From Jaenimonas drosophilae (taxonomy: Eukaryota; Euglenozoa; Kinetoplastea; Trypanosomatida; Trypanosomatidae): a stretch of DNA of 64,000 nt. The DNA lies in assembly GCA_030849065.1 (NCBI GenBank), contig JASAON010001622.1:1-64000 (forward strand), given 5' to 3'. The stretch's first letter is position 1. Each line of letters begins with the position of its first letter. This document shows positions 26,284 to 36,900 of the stretch, one piece after another. Position numbers and translations under genes: made by a program. The notes beneath the pieces are model-generated. The model was not told where the DNA came from and ran no database searches. It saw only the letters and a list, made by a program, of their open reading frames with translations.

Positions 26284-28989
26284 ATGTCTTGCTTAAAGGA
26301 ACCCGCACCGGCAGCGGTCATGACTCCGCTCTCCTCCTCCGTGGTGGAAAACGTCGGCCATGAATTTATCTTAGCGCCAACGGGTGTGAGGAGGAGCAGC
26401 ATAGAGGGCCCGTCATATACATCGCAGGCATCACCTCCTCCCCCACCAATGGCGAGCAGCGATGATGATCGTAAGGAAGATCTCCATCCAATTCGCACCT
26501 CCACCCCCGCAACGGCGACCGTTGAGCTTCAACGGCGTCGCGCGTGGGGCCCAACCACGAAGGATGCCCCAGCAGCTGCTGAGCGTGTTGGCGTCGTGGA
26601 TGGGGATGGAGATGGCAGCCGCGGGGGGAGCCCCTTTGGCAATGGCTGTGGCGAGGGCACCTCGGCTCAATCTACGAGCAGCTGCTCAGGCCACCGGCAT
26701 CACACCCCCATTGAGGTGCGCATCCTGGATGGCGCCGCGGCCACGGCCCGGGCCAGCCGTCTCGCCTCGCTGCCCCCTCGCGCGGTTGCGGGACCCTGTG
26801 GCACGTCGCCAACTATTCTACGAAATGACCGCGGTGACCCGCTCCCGCATCCAACACGCTCGCACTTTGTGTCCGAGACGATGCACGTCCTGCGATCGCG
26901 CGCCGGCTACTCGAGCACATCCCTGTGCAAGGACCCCGCCGACTTTGCCGCGTCATGCCGGGTGGTCCTTCCCTCCTCCTCATCTAACCACGCCGCCACC
27001 GCGCCATCGCCGCCGCCCACCTCCCTCACCGCCTTCGCCCCCTTTTTCGAGGTGGCCATTCAGGAGATTATTGGCGATTGCGAGCGCCGCGTGGCCAACG
27101 CCCCGGTGACCTATCAGGAGCAGCAGAAGGCCAACCTTCGTGGCCGCAACAATCACCAGTTGGGGGTCAGCACACACAGCTTTGATAGCCCTGCGGCGTC
27201 CATCTCGCAGGTGTCTTCGCCAGGCTTGTATTGCGACCCGCACTCGCCATGGATTGCCCATGGACGCACCATGACGGGTGATCAGCGCTGTGCCTCCACT
27301 CACTCACGCGGGTGTAGCATGGATGTGGCCGCCATGACGAGCAGCAGTGGCCAGCTGCCAGCCCCGACCGAGACGGTGCATAGCCTTCTGGACCACATTG
27401 ACCGCTCATTGCGCTACGGTGAGGCGGCCCCCATGGTCTTTATTGGCGCACTGGCCTATCTCTCGCGGGTGGCGATGCGTTGCACCACAGAATTCCTCAG
27501 CGTCACTCATTCCAACTGGTACCGACTCACGACGATTGCGGTGTTGGTCGCCTCCAAGATGTATAACGAGCGTGGAGCCCATCACCTCAACGGATGCGTC
27601 TCTCGATGTTCTGGCATGCCGCTGCGTGAGATCAACAAGATGGAGCTCGATTTTCTCTACCTAATTGACTTGGATTTGCTGCTCGTGGAGCGAGACGTGG
27701 AGGGGTGGGTGGCGTGGATGGAGGCCCTCGCGATTCGTCAGGACATGGTGACCCCCGTGCAGCACCTCCTCCTCCCTTCTGCACAGGACCCGTCAGCATC
27801 CGTGGCGGGCGAGGACTCTGCCACGACCTCCGTGTTTGAAAACGGCGCTGTGGATGTGAAGGAAGCACGTCCTGCATCCTCCATCGCATCGATGCGGGTC
27901 GTCGCCCACAACCATAATCCCGCTAACCATTATCACAAGGGTGGCGTGCACCACCGGACGGCCTCTGCAGTCTCGAGCTCATTCCTCATGGGTGCCCCAG
28001 CCGGCCGCTCCGAGGTGGAGAGCGACCTCCAAAGCTCCCTGCTTCAGTTGATGCGCTACAGCAGCAGCCGGCTCTCTGGAGCGGGCACAACGATGGGCTT
28101 TGGCCACCGAGAGGTGCCACCCTCGCCCATCTCCGGCATTGCCGACCATCACTGGTCGCGTGCCGGCAGACTCTTCAGCGTCGTCCACGGCGTGGCGGAC
28201 CCGCCGACCCCAATCACCATTCGTCAGCTCATCCAGCGCGGCCCGAGCCCCACCTCCCCTCGAGGCCTCTCCCTCCCAGGCCCCAGCTCGCCCGCCTCCT
28301 TCTTCCGGCCGCATCACCACACACGCAACCCATCGCAGGTCGCCAGCGCCAACAGCGGAGCTCGTGCCACAGGCAGCGACATGCGCACGTCCATGGCGAT
28401 GCTGCCGCCCCCAGCGGCTTGCCGACCTCTCGCGTCTGTGGCCACCGCACCGCCAGCGGCGAAGCCGGCACCCGCCGTATCATCGTCTTCACGCTGGGGT
28501 CCGCCGGGAGTGATGCATCGCGTGAGGGATGTACTTGGCCTGACCGCCTCGCTCATGCGCGGTCAGCTGAATGTCCTCGCGGGTGGGTCCCCAGGGGCCG
28601 CCACAGCCACCGTAGAAGATGATGATGAGGTAGATCTGGAGGAGGAGGAACTCGCCATGACCATGACTCCCTCACCCAACCACCACACCACCGCCACAGC
28701 AGCGACGGAGCTCGCAGGTCCGCCGGTTTTGCCCCGACCACCCCTTGCGACGTCTTCTGATGGTGTATCTCTGCCTCCTTGGGCCCCATCCCTCACTCCT
28801 CCAGAGCCGGCTGACCCACGTCCACGTCAGCCCGCCGAGCCTGAGTGGGAAGAAGAGGACTACGACGACGAGGAGGGCTACTACGATGAGGACGACTACT
28901 ACTACGATGAGGAGTACGGCTACGACGAAGAGGAGGAGGAGGAACGACGTGCACCTCCCCCCATGACGCACTCCCCACCTTCGCTGTAG
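26284..28989 (+). CDS. PHO80-type (CYC2-like) cyclin with long disordered arms
   Basis: The cyclin box lies at about residues 368-485 of 901. It begins SLLDHIDRSLRYGEAAPMV, continues through ALAYLSRVAMRC and LTTIAVLVASKMYNE, and closes with EINKMELDFLYLIDLDLLL. This is the PHO80/cyclin P-U type, which in trypanosomatids includes the CYC2 proteins that activate CRK kinases at G1. The partner kinase here is unknown. Both flanks are Ser/Pro/His/Ala-rich and look disordered. The C-terminus (about 855-885) is an extraordinary Asp/Glu/Tyr tract in which YDDEEGYYDEDDYYYDEEYG recurs in variant form. The protein is several times longer than typical PHO80-type cyclins (about 200-300 residues). Confidence 0.85.
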   Translation: MSCLKEPAPAAVMTPLSSSVVENVGHEFILAPTGVRRSSIEGPSYTSQASPPPPPMASSDDDRKEDLHPIRTSTPATATVELQRRRAWGPTTKDAPAAAERVGVVDGDGDGSRGGSPFGNGCGEGTSAQSTSSCSGHRHHTPIEVRILDGAAATARASRLASLPPRAVAGPCGTSPTILRNDRGDPLPHPTRSHFVSETMHVLRSRAGYSSTSLCKDPADFAASCRVVLPSSSSNHAATAPSPPPTSLTAFAPFFEVAIQEIIGDCERRVANAPVTYQEQQKANLRGRNNHQLGVSTHSFDSPAASISQVSSPGLYCDPHSPWIAHGRTMTGDQRCASTHSRGCSMDVAAMTSSSGQLPAPTETVHSLLDHIDRSLRYGEAAPMVFIGALAYLSRVAMRCTTEFLSVTHSNWYRLTTIAVLVASKMYNERGAHHLNGCVSRCSGMPLREINKMELDFLYLIDLDLLLVERDVEGWVAWMEALAIRQDMVTPVQHLLLPSAQDPSASVAGEDSATTSVFENGAVDVKEARPASSIASMRVVAHNHNPANHYHKGGVHHRTASAVSSSFLMGAPAGRSEVESDLQSSLLQLMRYSSSRLSGAGTTMGFGHREVPPSPISGIADHHWSRAGRLFSVVHGVADPPTPITIRQLIQRGPSPTSPRGLSLPGPSSPASFFRPHHHTRNPSQVASANSGARATGSDMRTSMAMLPPPAACRPLASVATAPPAAKPAPAVSSSSRWGPPGVMHRVRDVLGLTASLMRGQLNVLAGGSPGAATATVEDDDEVDLEEEELAMTMTPSPNHHTTATAATELAGPPVLPRPPLATSSDGVSLPPWAPSLTPPEPADPRPRQPAEPEWEEEDYDDEEGYYDEDDYYYDEEYGYDEEEEEERRAPPPMTHSPPSL

Positions 28990-29920
28990 AGCAACGCACC
29001 TTTTCTTCATTTTTGTGTGCGCCATGATCATTGACAAGAAGGACATCTTCGTTCGTGATGGTTTCATGTTGTTTTTTTCTACGTGTGTTCTTCTTTGGCC
29101 TCTCCTACGATGGCCGACGTGGATAGGACACTGTGGTGACGGTACTCCCTCCTCCTTCCTCCAACACTCCCCTACCCTCTCTGATGTACCGTACATCCCT
29201 GACACACACACTCCATTCACTACCACACACCTCTCCCCTTCTCTTGTACCCACTTCCTCTCTAGTCTGGGAACCTATCCCGGTAGTCCCGTCTTCAACAC
29301 ACTTCGAGTATCCCACCGGAACTACTTCACTTCTTTGTTTTCTTTTCGGATCAACGGCCCTAACATTTAGGGGGCTGCATCAACCGTAGATCACTGCATC
29401 ACCCCCCTTTTCCATTCCTCCCCCTCTTGTTGCTCGTTGTTTGCGGCGGTGACTCGAGAGTGAAGGCCAGACGTGTGCGAATAAGTCATCGAAACGCCTA
29501 TACACGTCTTTTCCCCCTTTGAGCAAGAAAAAAGAAGACGGTCCGTCGTCGGAGCACATCATCACAACGATCGTGGTGTGGTTGCGAGGTTGAGGAATAG
29601 AATCCCTTTTCCATCTCCCCCAACATCTCCCGTCGTCCGAGGCAGACGCAGAACGGTGTGCGACGACGATCTAAACAGACACACACACACACACACAAAT
29701 AGATCTACCAGTGGGCAACGAAGGTAGCTGAGGGCGGCGTACTGGAATAACCACGTCCGTTCTTCTGCGGCACCCCTTTTCCCCCTCCCCGAGTGCGACC
29801 CCACCACAGACAACCCCACGAAGGCCACCAAGACACCACCGTCGTCGTGTCCCGACCACAGAGAAGAACATCATTTTCAATCCCACCTTAGCGGTGCAGC
29901 CAACACACTCCACTAGCGAT
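28990..29920. other. Intergenic region, no gene seen
   Basis: About 930 bases, pyrimidine-biased from 29140 to 29330 and with an AC dinucleotide repeat at 29679-29697. Frames such as 29015-29389 are low complexity and carry no motifs. The 5' UTR of the phosphatase gene probably occupies the right part. Confidence 0.5.
29679..29697. repeat. AC dinucleotide microsatellite
   Basis: Nine to ten tandem AC units in the gap upstream of the phosphatase gene. Confidence 0.85.
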
Positions 29921-32281
29921 ATGACCACCCCCATTGACATGGAGAGCTCCGGAAACAGCCTAGACGTTGCGGTGAGTGGTACCGATGAAGCCCCCCAAAG
30001 TGTGGGGGAGGTAACGCCGAAGTCTGGTCCATCGCTGCAAGCATCCAACAACGCCACACCCATGCGAGTGGATGTGCCCGCCACGGAGGTGACGGACACC
30101 GCTGCAATTCGGTCTGTTTCCAAGGATGGCAGCGAGGTGGCCCTCATGGAGGACGTGGAGGATGATGATGTGATGGAGCAGCTGGGCAACGACAGCGACG
30201 GCTTTCCCATGGATGATGCCGATGTCTGCCGCGATTCCACCGGCCACTCACCCATCTCCAAGGAGCTGGAGCGCCACATTCAGCACCAACAGCATCTTGA
30301 TCGTACGCAACGCCAACATCAGCGCAATCCATCCAGTCGTCCGCTGCGTGCGACGGCTGCCCTGCGTCGCACCATCCGTAGTTGCTCCTCGAGCACCTCA
30401 CGCCGCACGTCTCCACACTCCTCCATCTCCAGCGGTCATGGGGAGGAGGAGCAGGACATCGTGGTGGAGTCGTGGTGCGAGGAGATCCTCCCAGAGACGG
30501 TGGAGGCCGCTGCCGTGGAGGCCAACCTGACAACGTCGGGCATCAGCAACACCACCACCGCGACGAGTGCTGCTGCGACACCCGCCCCCATCACCACCGC
30601 CGCTGCTGCTTCTGCTGCCGCTCCGTCGCAAACACCTCCGGCCTCTCCCGCGGTGCGGCACCGAGAGTCGAAGAAGCCGCCGCTGCCATGGCGGCAATCT
30701 GCGTCGTCCGCGAGCACCGCCACCGCGGCGGAGAAGTCGCGACGAGGGCCCCTCTCGCCTTATGCGCAGCCCCACAAGGGGCCAGCGGCGGCCACCACCG
30801 GACGGCGCGCCACCACCACCACCGCCCCCACTCGTGGAGGCGCCACCACCGCTGGACGTGGTGGGCTGCACAAGACGAGCTCCTCCTCGCTTCTCCAGAC
30901 CGCACCTGCCGCACTCAGCGGCGATGGGGCCGACGCAAGTACCGCAAGCTCCATGGGCGCTGAGTTGGCGACGCCAGCGGCGGCCACCACGGGACGACGA
31001 GGCCGTCTGAACGCCACCGCCCCGCCCACCACCAACACCGCCGCCGTGCCACGTTCCACCTGCAACCCTAACTTCGCCTCCATCCTGACCAACAAGGGCC
31101 GTTTATACACTGTCTCGCAGAAGGACATCGTCGTGGACCCCGACCAAGCCACCAAGACCCCCAACGAGCTCCTCTACATGACGAAGCGTTGCCTCCTTCC
31201 CCCGTTGGTCTCCAAGGCGGAGCAGGAGCGCACGGTGACCGTCGTCTTTGACCTGGATGAAACGTTATGCAACAACCGACGTGTGGGCCCCGCCTTGTTG
31301 CGGCCTGGGGTCATCCCAATGTTCCGTGAGCTGCGCTCTCTATGCGCTTCACCAAAGTATCAGGTGACCGCCTCTGATCGCAGCGCCAGTACGCGGCTCT
31401 ACAACCAGGCCGCGGCGGTGCGTCAGCTGGGCATCGCCTCGCATGGCCCACGGATGGTCTCTCGTCGCCCGCCCACCTTCTCGGTGTTGCGGCTTGAGAT
31501 TGTGCTATGGACGGCGAGTATGGAGCAGGTGGCGCGTCCCGTCATGTTGCGTCTCGATCCAGAAAACTCCATTTTTGACCAGCGCATCTACCGTGACGTG
31601 CGTTGGTATCGTGAGAGCAACTGCGTGAAGGACCTCCGACGTTTGGGGCGGCCGCTTGACCAGATTGTCATTGTGGAGAACTCAACGGTGTCGGTCCAAA
31701 TGAATCGAAGCAACGCCATCCTCATGACGGATTTCATTAACAGCAAACATGATCGGCAGATTTATGTGGTGCGGGCCATCTTAACAGACTGGATTCGTCG
31801 CTGCAATCGCTCACTTCGTCTGCGAGCCACAGAGCTTTTGGCGGAACAAAGATTGTCGCAACAACAACAACAGGATGGATTGATGGCGGGCCCTTCACCC
31901 TTGGGCAGCGAGGCACGCGTCGAGCCTTCCGCGAATCGCCCGGATGACTTCTGCGAGGAGCTCGATAAAACCGTGGCGGCCTCCACCGACCGCCAATATG
32001 ACGTCAGCGACACGGCCACCATGGACCCCGACTCACCGCTCATTCCGGCGAGCCTCGCCGCCAAAACCGCCAACACAACAGCCCTGGATAAGATGCTGGC
32101 AACACCAGGATTCATCACCTTTCTCGAGGTGAAGAAGACGCCGGATGAGGCCCCTGCCTATGGAGAGGTTAGCCTCCCTGCCTATCTCGCAGCACATCCA
32201 TTCATGTCTCCGGGCACCAACTACATTCGTCTCTCGGCCAGCAAGGAAGTGATTCGTTCGCGGCGGAGCTCCAGCAGGTGA
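29921..32281 (+). CDS. FCP1/SCP-type (NIF family) HAD phosphatase with long disordered arms
   Basis: The catalytic domain spans about residues 437-630 of 786. It opens with VVFDLDETLCNN, where Asp444 and Asp446 are the HAD nucleophile and general acid. EIVLWTASMEQVARPVM follows, then RIYRDVRWYRESNCVKDLRR with the conserved lysine. The last motif reads IVIVENSTVSV where the family usually has DNSP or DDSP. FCP1/SCP enzymes dephosphorylate serines, classically of the RNA polymerase II tail. Trypanosomatid tails lack heptads, so the substrate is open. An insert of roughly 45 residues separates the first two motifs. The first 400 residues are Thr/Ala/Ser-rich and disordered. The start is the first ATG; a GTG lies nine codons upstream. 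Confidence 0.83.
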   Translation: MTTPIDMESSGNSLDVAVSGTDEAPQSVGEVTPKSGPSLQASNNATPMRVDVPATEVTDTAAIRSVSKDGSEVALMEDVEDDDVMEQLGNDSDGFPMDDADVCRDSTGHSPISKELERHIQHQQHLDRTQRQHQRNPSSRPLRATAALRRTIRSCSSSTSRRTSPHSSISSGHGEEEQDIVVESWCEEILPETVEAAAVEANLTTSGISNTTTATSAAATPAPITTAAAASAAAPSQTPPASPAVRHRESKKPPLPWRQSASSASTATAAEKSRRGPLSPYAQPHKGPAAATTGRRATTTTAPTRGGATTAGRGGLHKTSSSSLLQTAPAALSGDGADASTASSMGAELATPAAATTGRRGRLNATAPPTTNTAAVPRSTCNPNFASILTNKGRLYTVSQKDIVVDPDQATKTPNELLYMTKRCLLPPLVSKAEQERTVTVVFDLDETLCNNRRVGPALLRPGVIPMFRELRSLCASPKYQVTASDRSASTRLYNQAAAVRQLGIASHGPRMVSRRPPTFSVLRLEIVLWTASMEQVARPVMLRLDPENSIFDQRIYRDVRWYRESNCVKDLRRLGRPLDQIVIVENSTVSVQMNRSNAILMTDFINSKHDRQIYVVRAILTDWIRRCNRSLRLRATELLAEQRLSQQQQQDGLMAGPSPLGSEARVEPSANRPDDFCEELDKTVAASTDRQYDVSDTATMDPDSPLIPASLAAKTANTTALDKMLATPGFITFLEVKKTPDEAPAYGEVSLPAYLAAHPFMSPGTNYIRLSASKEVIRSRRSSSR

Positions 32282-33936
32282 GATCAGGTTGATGATGATG
32301 ATGATGATGATGATGCACATGTAGCACCACACATGACCAACACACGGCAGTGTTCCTACAACACACGCGTGTTTTTGCTTTCATCTCTCTTTGGTGTTGT
32401 TGTTGTTTCCCAGAGATTGGGGGGGTCTCTTCCCCCGCACCGCGTGTGCGTTCGTTGGACGCTGCCTCTCTCTCTCTCTCTTGTCGGCTTGGTGTGGGTA
32501 GGCGGCACATGTGTATGTGTGTGCCATGTTGATGAGAACCTTCGGAATGGGGCGAGGGGCGTGTGCATCGATGAGAAGGATCCTCCTCCTTCATCTCCAG
32601 CACGTGTGTGCGTGTGTGCTGATGTTGTTGTTGTGGTTGTCCAGCCCTCCCCCCTCGTGATGGTCCCACTGATGTTGCGTAGATGGAGTGATGGAGTGGT
32701 GCCATGACTCATGATCATGGTACGCTCCTCCTCCGCCCTTATCTCCCTCCCTTCACGTGTTATTTGGCTCTGCGCGCCGTAGCTTTATCCTTCTTGTCAT
32801 TTTCGTGTGTGTTGGAGAGTGCATGAAGGAAGATGATGAGGTGCGGTTTGGCACACTCCCCCACAACACGCGACACAAACAGCCCAATCCTTCGGAACAG
32901 GCCCACCTCCTATGACGCTTCTCTTCTTTTCCTCGCTTTCATGCGTGTGTGCCTGTGTGTGTGTGTGGTTGGATTGTTGGTACTTGTTTTGTGAATGCGA
33001 GCTGAATAACCGCCCCTCTCCCCCTCCCTCTCCCTCCTTCCTTCGTCCTGCGTGCTCGAGATACGCACGCCACCCACAACCCCAACCTCTTGCGAGACGT
33101 TTCCTCACTCTCCCACGAGCGACGCAGGCGCATGTACCACCAACAGATCATCGCTGGTTGGTTATTGATGGGTTGGCGTGGAGGGCCTCGATGCATCTCC
33201 AGGTGTCAGTGGAGGAGCTTCCATCACTCAGCATCTCGTCTGCCACCTCTCCCCTCTCACACACCCACATGGAGGAGGTTGTGTGTGTGTGTGTGGATAG
33301 AGATGTTGTTGTGTTGAGGTGAGCTGTGCTCATGAACCTCCTTTTTGTGCTCTTCTTCATGTGTGCCGGCACATGCCATAAAACCATGTGCCCCTCGTCA
33401 TTCACGCAGAAGATGAGCGATATGCGCTGTGTGGTCAATGTTTGCGTGAAAGCCACGGAAAGTGTGGGTGTGTGGAGGGGGGTTGTGTGGTACATGAGGT
33501 GAGTGGGTGAGGTGGGGTGGATCATGCTGCACATGCTCTGTGTGTTGCTACACCCTCACACCCATCATCATCATCATCCAACAACAACAACAACGAACCC
33601 CTCCTCCCCTCCGTCGTCGTTGACCACTGGATGGATGGCCGTCTACGCTGGTTTTCCTCTTCTCCCCCCAACTTCCAGCTGTTTTTTCTTGTTTCTTGTT
33701 GAATTATGTTTGTGTGATGGCATAATGCCGAGGTTCTATAGTAGCCCCCTATGCATGCTTGCATTCATTCACGGACGCATCAGATTTGTGTTGTTGGCTG
33801 TGCCTGCACACGATGGATGAGCATGTGCGCAATCTGTCTTTTTATACATCTTCATCATCATTTGCTAGCCAATGTGTAGTGACGTGCCTCGACACGTGGC
33901 AATAAGAATAAGAATCATTAATCATCCAGTCTTTGG
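32282..33936. other. 1.65-kb gap with microsatellites, no gene seen
   Basis: This is the largest gene-free stretch. It holds a GAT repeat (about 32290-32315), GT runs near 32945-32965 and 33278-33297, several CT-rich tracts and short AAC/CAT repeats near 33565-33597. Frames such as 32912-33322 and 33503-33820 are low complexity and occur on both strands, so they are taken as chance. Confidence 0.5.
32290..32315. repeat. GAT triplet microsatellite
   Basis: About eight tandem GAT units immediately after the phosphatase stop codon, in its 3' UTR. Confidence 0.85.
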
Positions 33937-36900
33937 ATGTTGTGCGTCCCTCCACCACCAATAAGGGCGGTGGCGGCACGACGTGTAGGTCATGTGTGTG
34001 TTGCACGACGGAGGCATCTCCACCACCAGGTGAGGAAGCCGATGTTGTCAAGGCCAGCATCGCGATGCATGATCATCGCCGCATGTGGTGATGCTCGACG
34101 TTGGTGCAGCAGCCGCAACATCCAGCCACCTTCATCACCATCGTCGCTTGACGACTTGACCCCATTCTTCCGGGAGCTTTTTCAGCTGGCAGAGATGGAG
34201 GGACGGGCAGAGTGGAGCTACGATCAGCACTACGCCCAACACTGCCAACACTGCCTCTATCCTGAAGACGATGCATCATCACCATCATCATCATCATCAT
34301 TGAGATGGAGCTCCTTCACGACGGCACCTGGCCGCTTGCCGAGCTCTGCCGCACCACAAATTGATTTTGGCAGTGGCCGACGCTTTGCCTCGCACTACAT
34401 CCCCAACATGGATGCAACATCTCCGCACCTCAACGACCATTCTGCCAGTGACCTCCTGGGAGACGTGGAGGACCCAACAACAACAACAACAACAACATGG
34501 GGTGAGCCTCCATTTACCTCGGTGAATCGCACGTTGACGGCGGCGATGCAGCTTCCCCCGCTCCTCCTTCGCTGTGCGCGGTCGGCGCTCGGCTCCCCCA
34601 CCTCCACCGATGAGGAGGTGCGTGCGTGCGCTCGCAGCCCGGCATTCATTCGGAGTACGCTGGAACAGGCTCTCTTGGCCATACTGAGCAGCCACAACAA
34701 CAACAACAACATTGCGCCACGTGTGCAGCACCTCTACACCATTCGTTATGAGACCTTCCCCCTTCGAGATCGTCAAGCACTGGAACAGAACCTTCGTTGT
34801 GTGTGGAGCTCATCCGCCCTCGGCCTTCATGTGGTGCTGGAGCGTTTGTGGCGCAGTCCCGCACCACCGATGCTCCCGCTGGAACTCTTCGCCTTGTGGA
34901 GATTGCTGCACCCGAACCAGCTCCTCTTCACAACACCCACGAGGGATGATCATCATCATGTTGTGATGGATGGAGAGGAGGCAAGAATGAAGGCAGATAT
35001 GATTCTGCGCCACGTAAATCATCTCACTCCGGCACAGGCGGCCGAGGCACGGGAGGTTGGCGGCTTCCTCGGCCCGGCGGCGTGGCTCGCAGATGATGCG
35101 CGAGAGTGGGCGGCCGCCACGATGCGCGCATCATCGCCGGCGTGGGCCGTTGTGTGCCCGCTGCTTCCACGTGTGGTTTACCTCGCCACAACCCTCGCAA
35201 GCACATCATCATCATCATCACGTGAGGAGGTGCAACAAGGGCGGCGTGCGCAGGAGATTATGACGCAGCTTCACCACGTGTGGCTGCGCCCGCTGTCGGT
35301 GGAGGGGCGCGGCGGGGTGGCGGCGCTCGGGCTGGCGGAGCCGCTCGCTCACTGGGCCGTCTTCGTGGCGGTGGTGGCGGCGGTGGCGATGATGGAGCGG
35401 GAGTTGGCACAAGCGCGACGCAAACGACCACGCCGAGGAAGTTCATCACCACCATCTTCATCATCAGCAACAACATCTGCGCATGACCCAGTAGCTGTGT
35501 TGCAGAGGCGCCTCTCCACGTGGATGGCAGCAGTTGGCCTCCTCGAGCAGCACCACGATGATGCGGATGTGTGCTGGACGGACCTCATCGCCACCAATGT
35601 GTGGAGCTCCGCGGTTGAGACCGGCCTCCTCGACGTGTTGCGTCCGTCGCTGGCGTGTGTGTTCTGGGCGGAGCTCTTCAGCCGCATCACCGCTCTCTTC
35701 CCGCAAGTCTTCCATAGCGGCAGCAGCATCTCTACGCACCTTGTTCTGATGTGTGTGGAGGCTGCTCCACGACCAGGGTTGGGCTGTGGCGCCGCGGCGA
35801 GCTCGATGGGGAAGCAAATGGCCCTCAACGCATGGCGGAGGTGTTCGTCAAAGGCAACACAACAACAACAACATCATCATCATCATCATCATCATCTTCG
35901 TCTGCTACCTGCTCGTAGCAGTGGCGGACTCACATTTTCAACGCACATCGCGCGACGTCGTCGATCTAATTTTGTGGGCTCGAGGAGCTCATTCACCGGT
36001 GCGCGGGAGCTGCGTGGCGATGATGCGCCAGGTTTTCTGCAGAGTACCACCATGATAGCTCTCCCTCACGTCGTTGGGGCTGCACAATCATCATCATCGT
36101 CATCATGCGTACCTGCGTGGAGCCAGCAGTGGGAGGAGGCCTACGTGAGCTCCTTGATGGAGCTGCGCGCATCCTTGCTCAGAATCTTTTCCACCTACGT
36201 GCATTTGCCCGTCTTTCAGCGCTTCCTCACCCCGACATCATCAACGCCGGCGACGGAGGTACCACGTCCGGCTGTGGTGGGCCCGCAAACATCCATGTAC
36301 GTCCTCCTCAGGCTGCTGCACGCGCTCGCAGCGATTGGGGAGCCAACGTTGGTGGAGGATGAGGTGACGGGCCCGCATGTTGCGCTGCACACCGATGGGG
36401 TGACGTCGCTCTGCCACGACGTCCTGCGCAGAAAGAAGGATGAGGATGGTGCGGAGAAGCAATCCCTGCCGCCCATGTTGCGTGCATCAACTCCACTGGC
36501 ACTGGCGGCCTGTGTGCTGGAGGATGTACTCCCGCATTGTGGTGCGTCGCTCGTTGCCCAGCTTCGTCAGGTGGCGGTGATGAGCCTCTCCAACAGCGGC
36601 CCAGTCGGGGCGGTGGCGCTGATGATGTCGCATCATTCGCACCTCCGCGCACTCCCGCCAGGTCTTGGCTGGCAGCGACTGATCTCCTCATTGTTGTGGT
36701 CTGGCCTCTCCGCACACAAGATGAAGATGAAGGAGGTGGCGGTAGAGAAGAACCATGATGAGGATGTGTTGTGCGGCTTTGGCACAGGTTCGCTTGCCTT
36801 TGGTGTGTTGTCCGACAACCGCCAGCATCTATTGCATCTCTCATCACTTCCACCACAGCCATCATCATCATCATCATCATCATCATCTGCGGATTTGGCT

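Noticed and set aside
32282..33936. Several short frames on both strands in the largest gap
   Set aside because: They overlap one another, consist of GT, CT and CAT repeat translations and have no acceptor-plus-ATG arrangement of their own.
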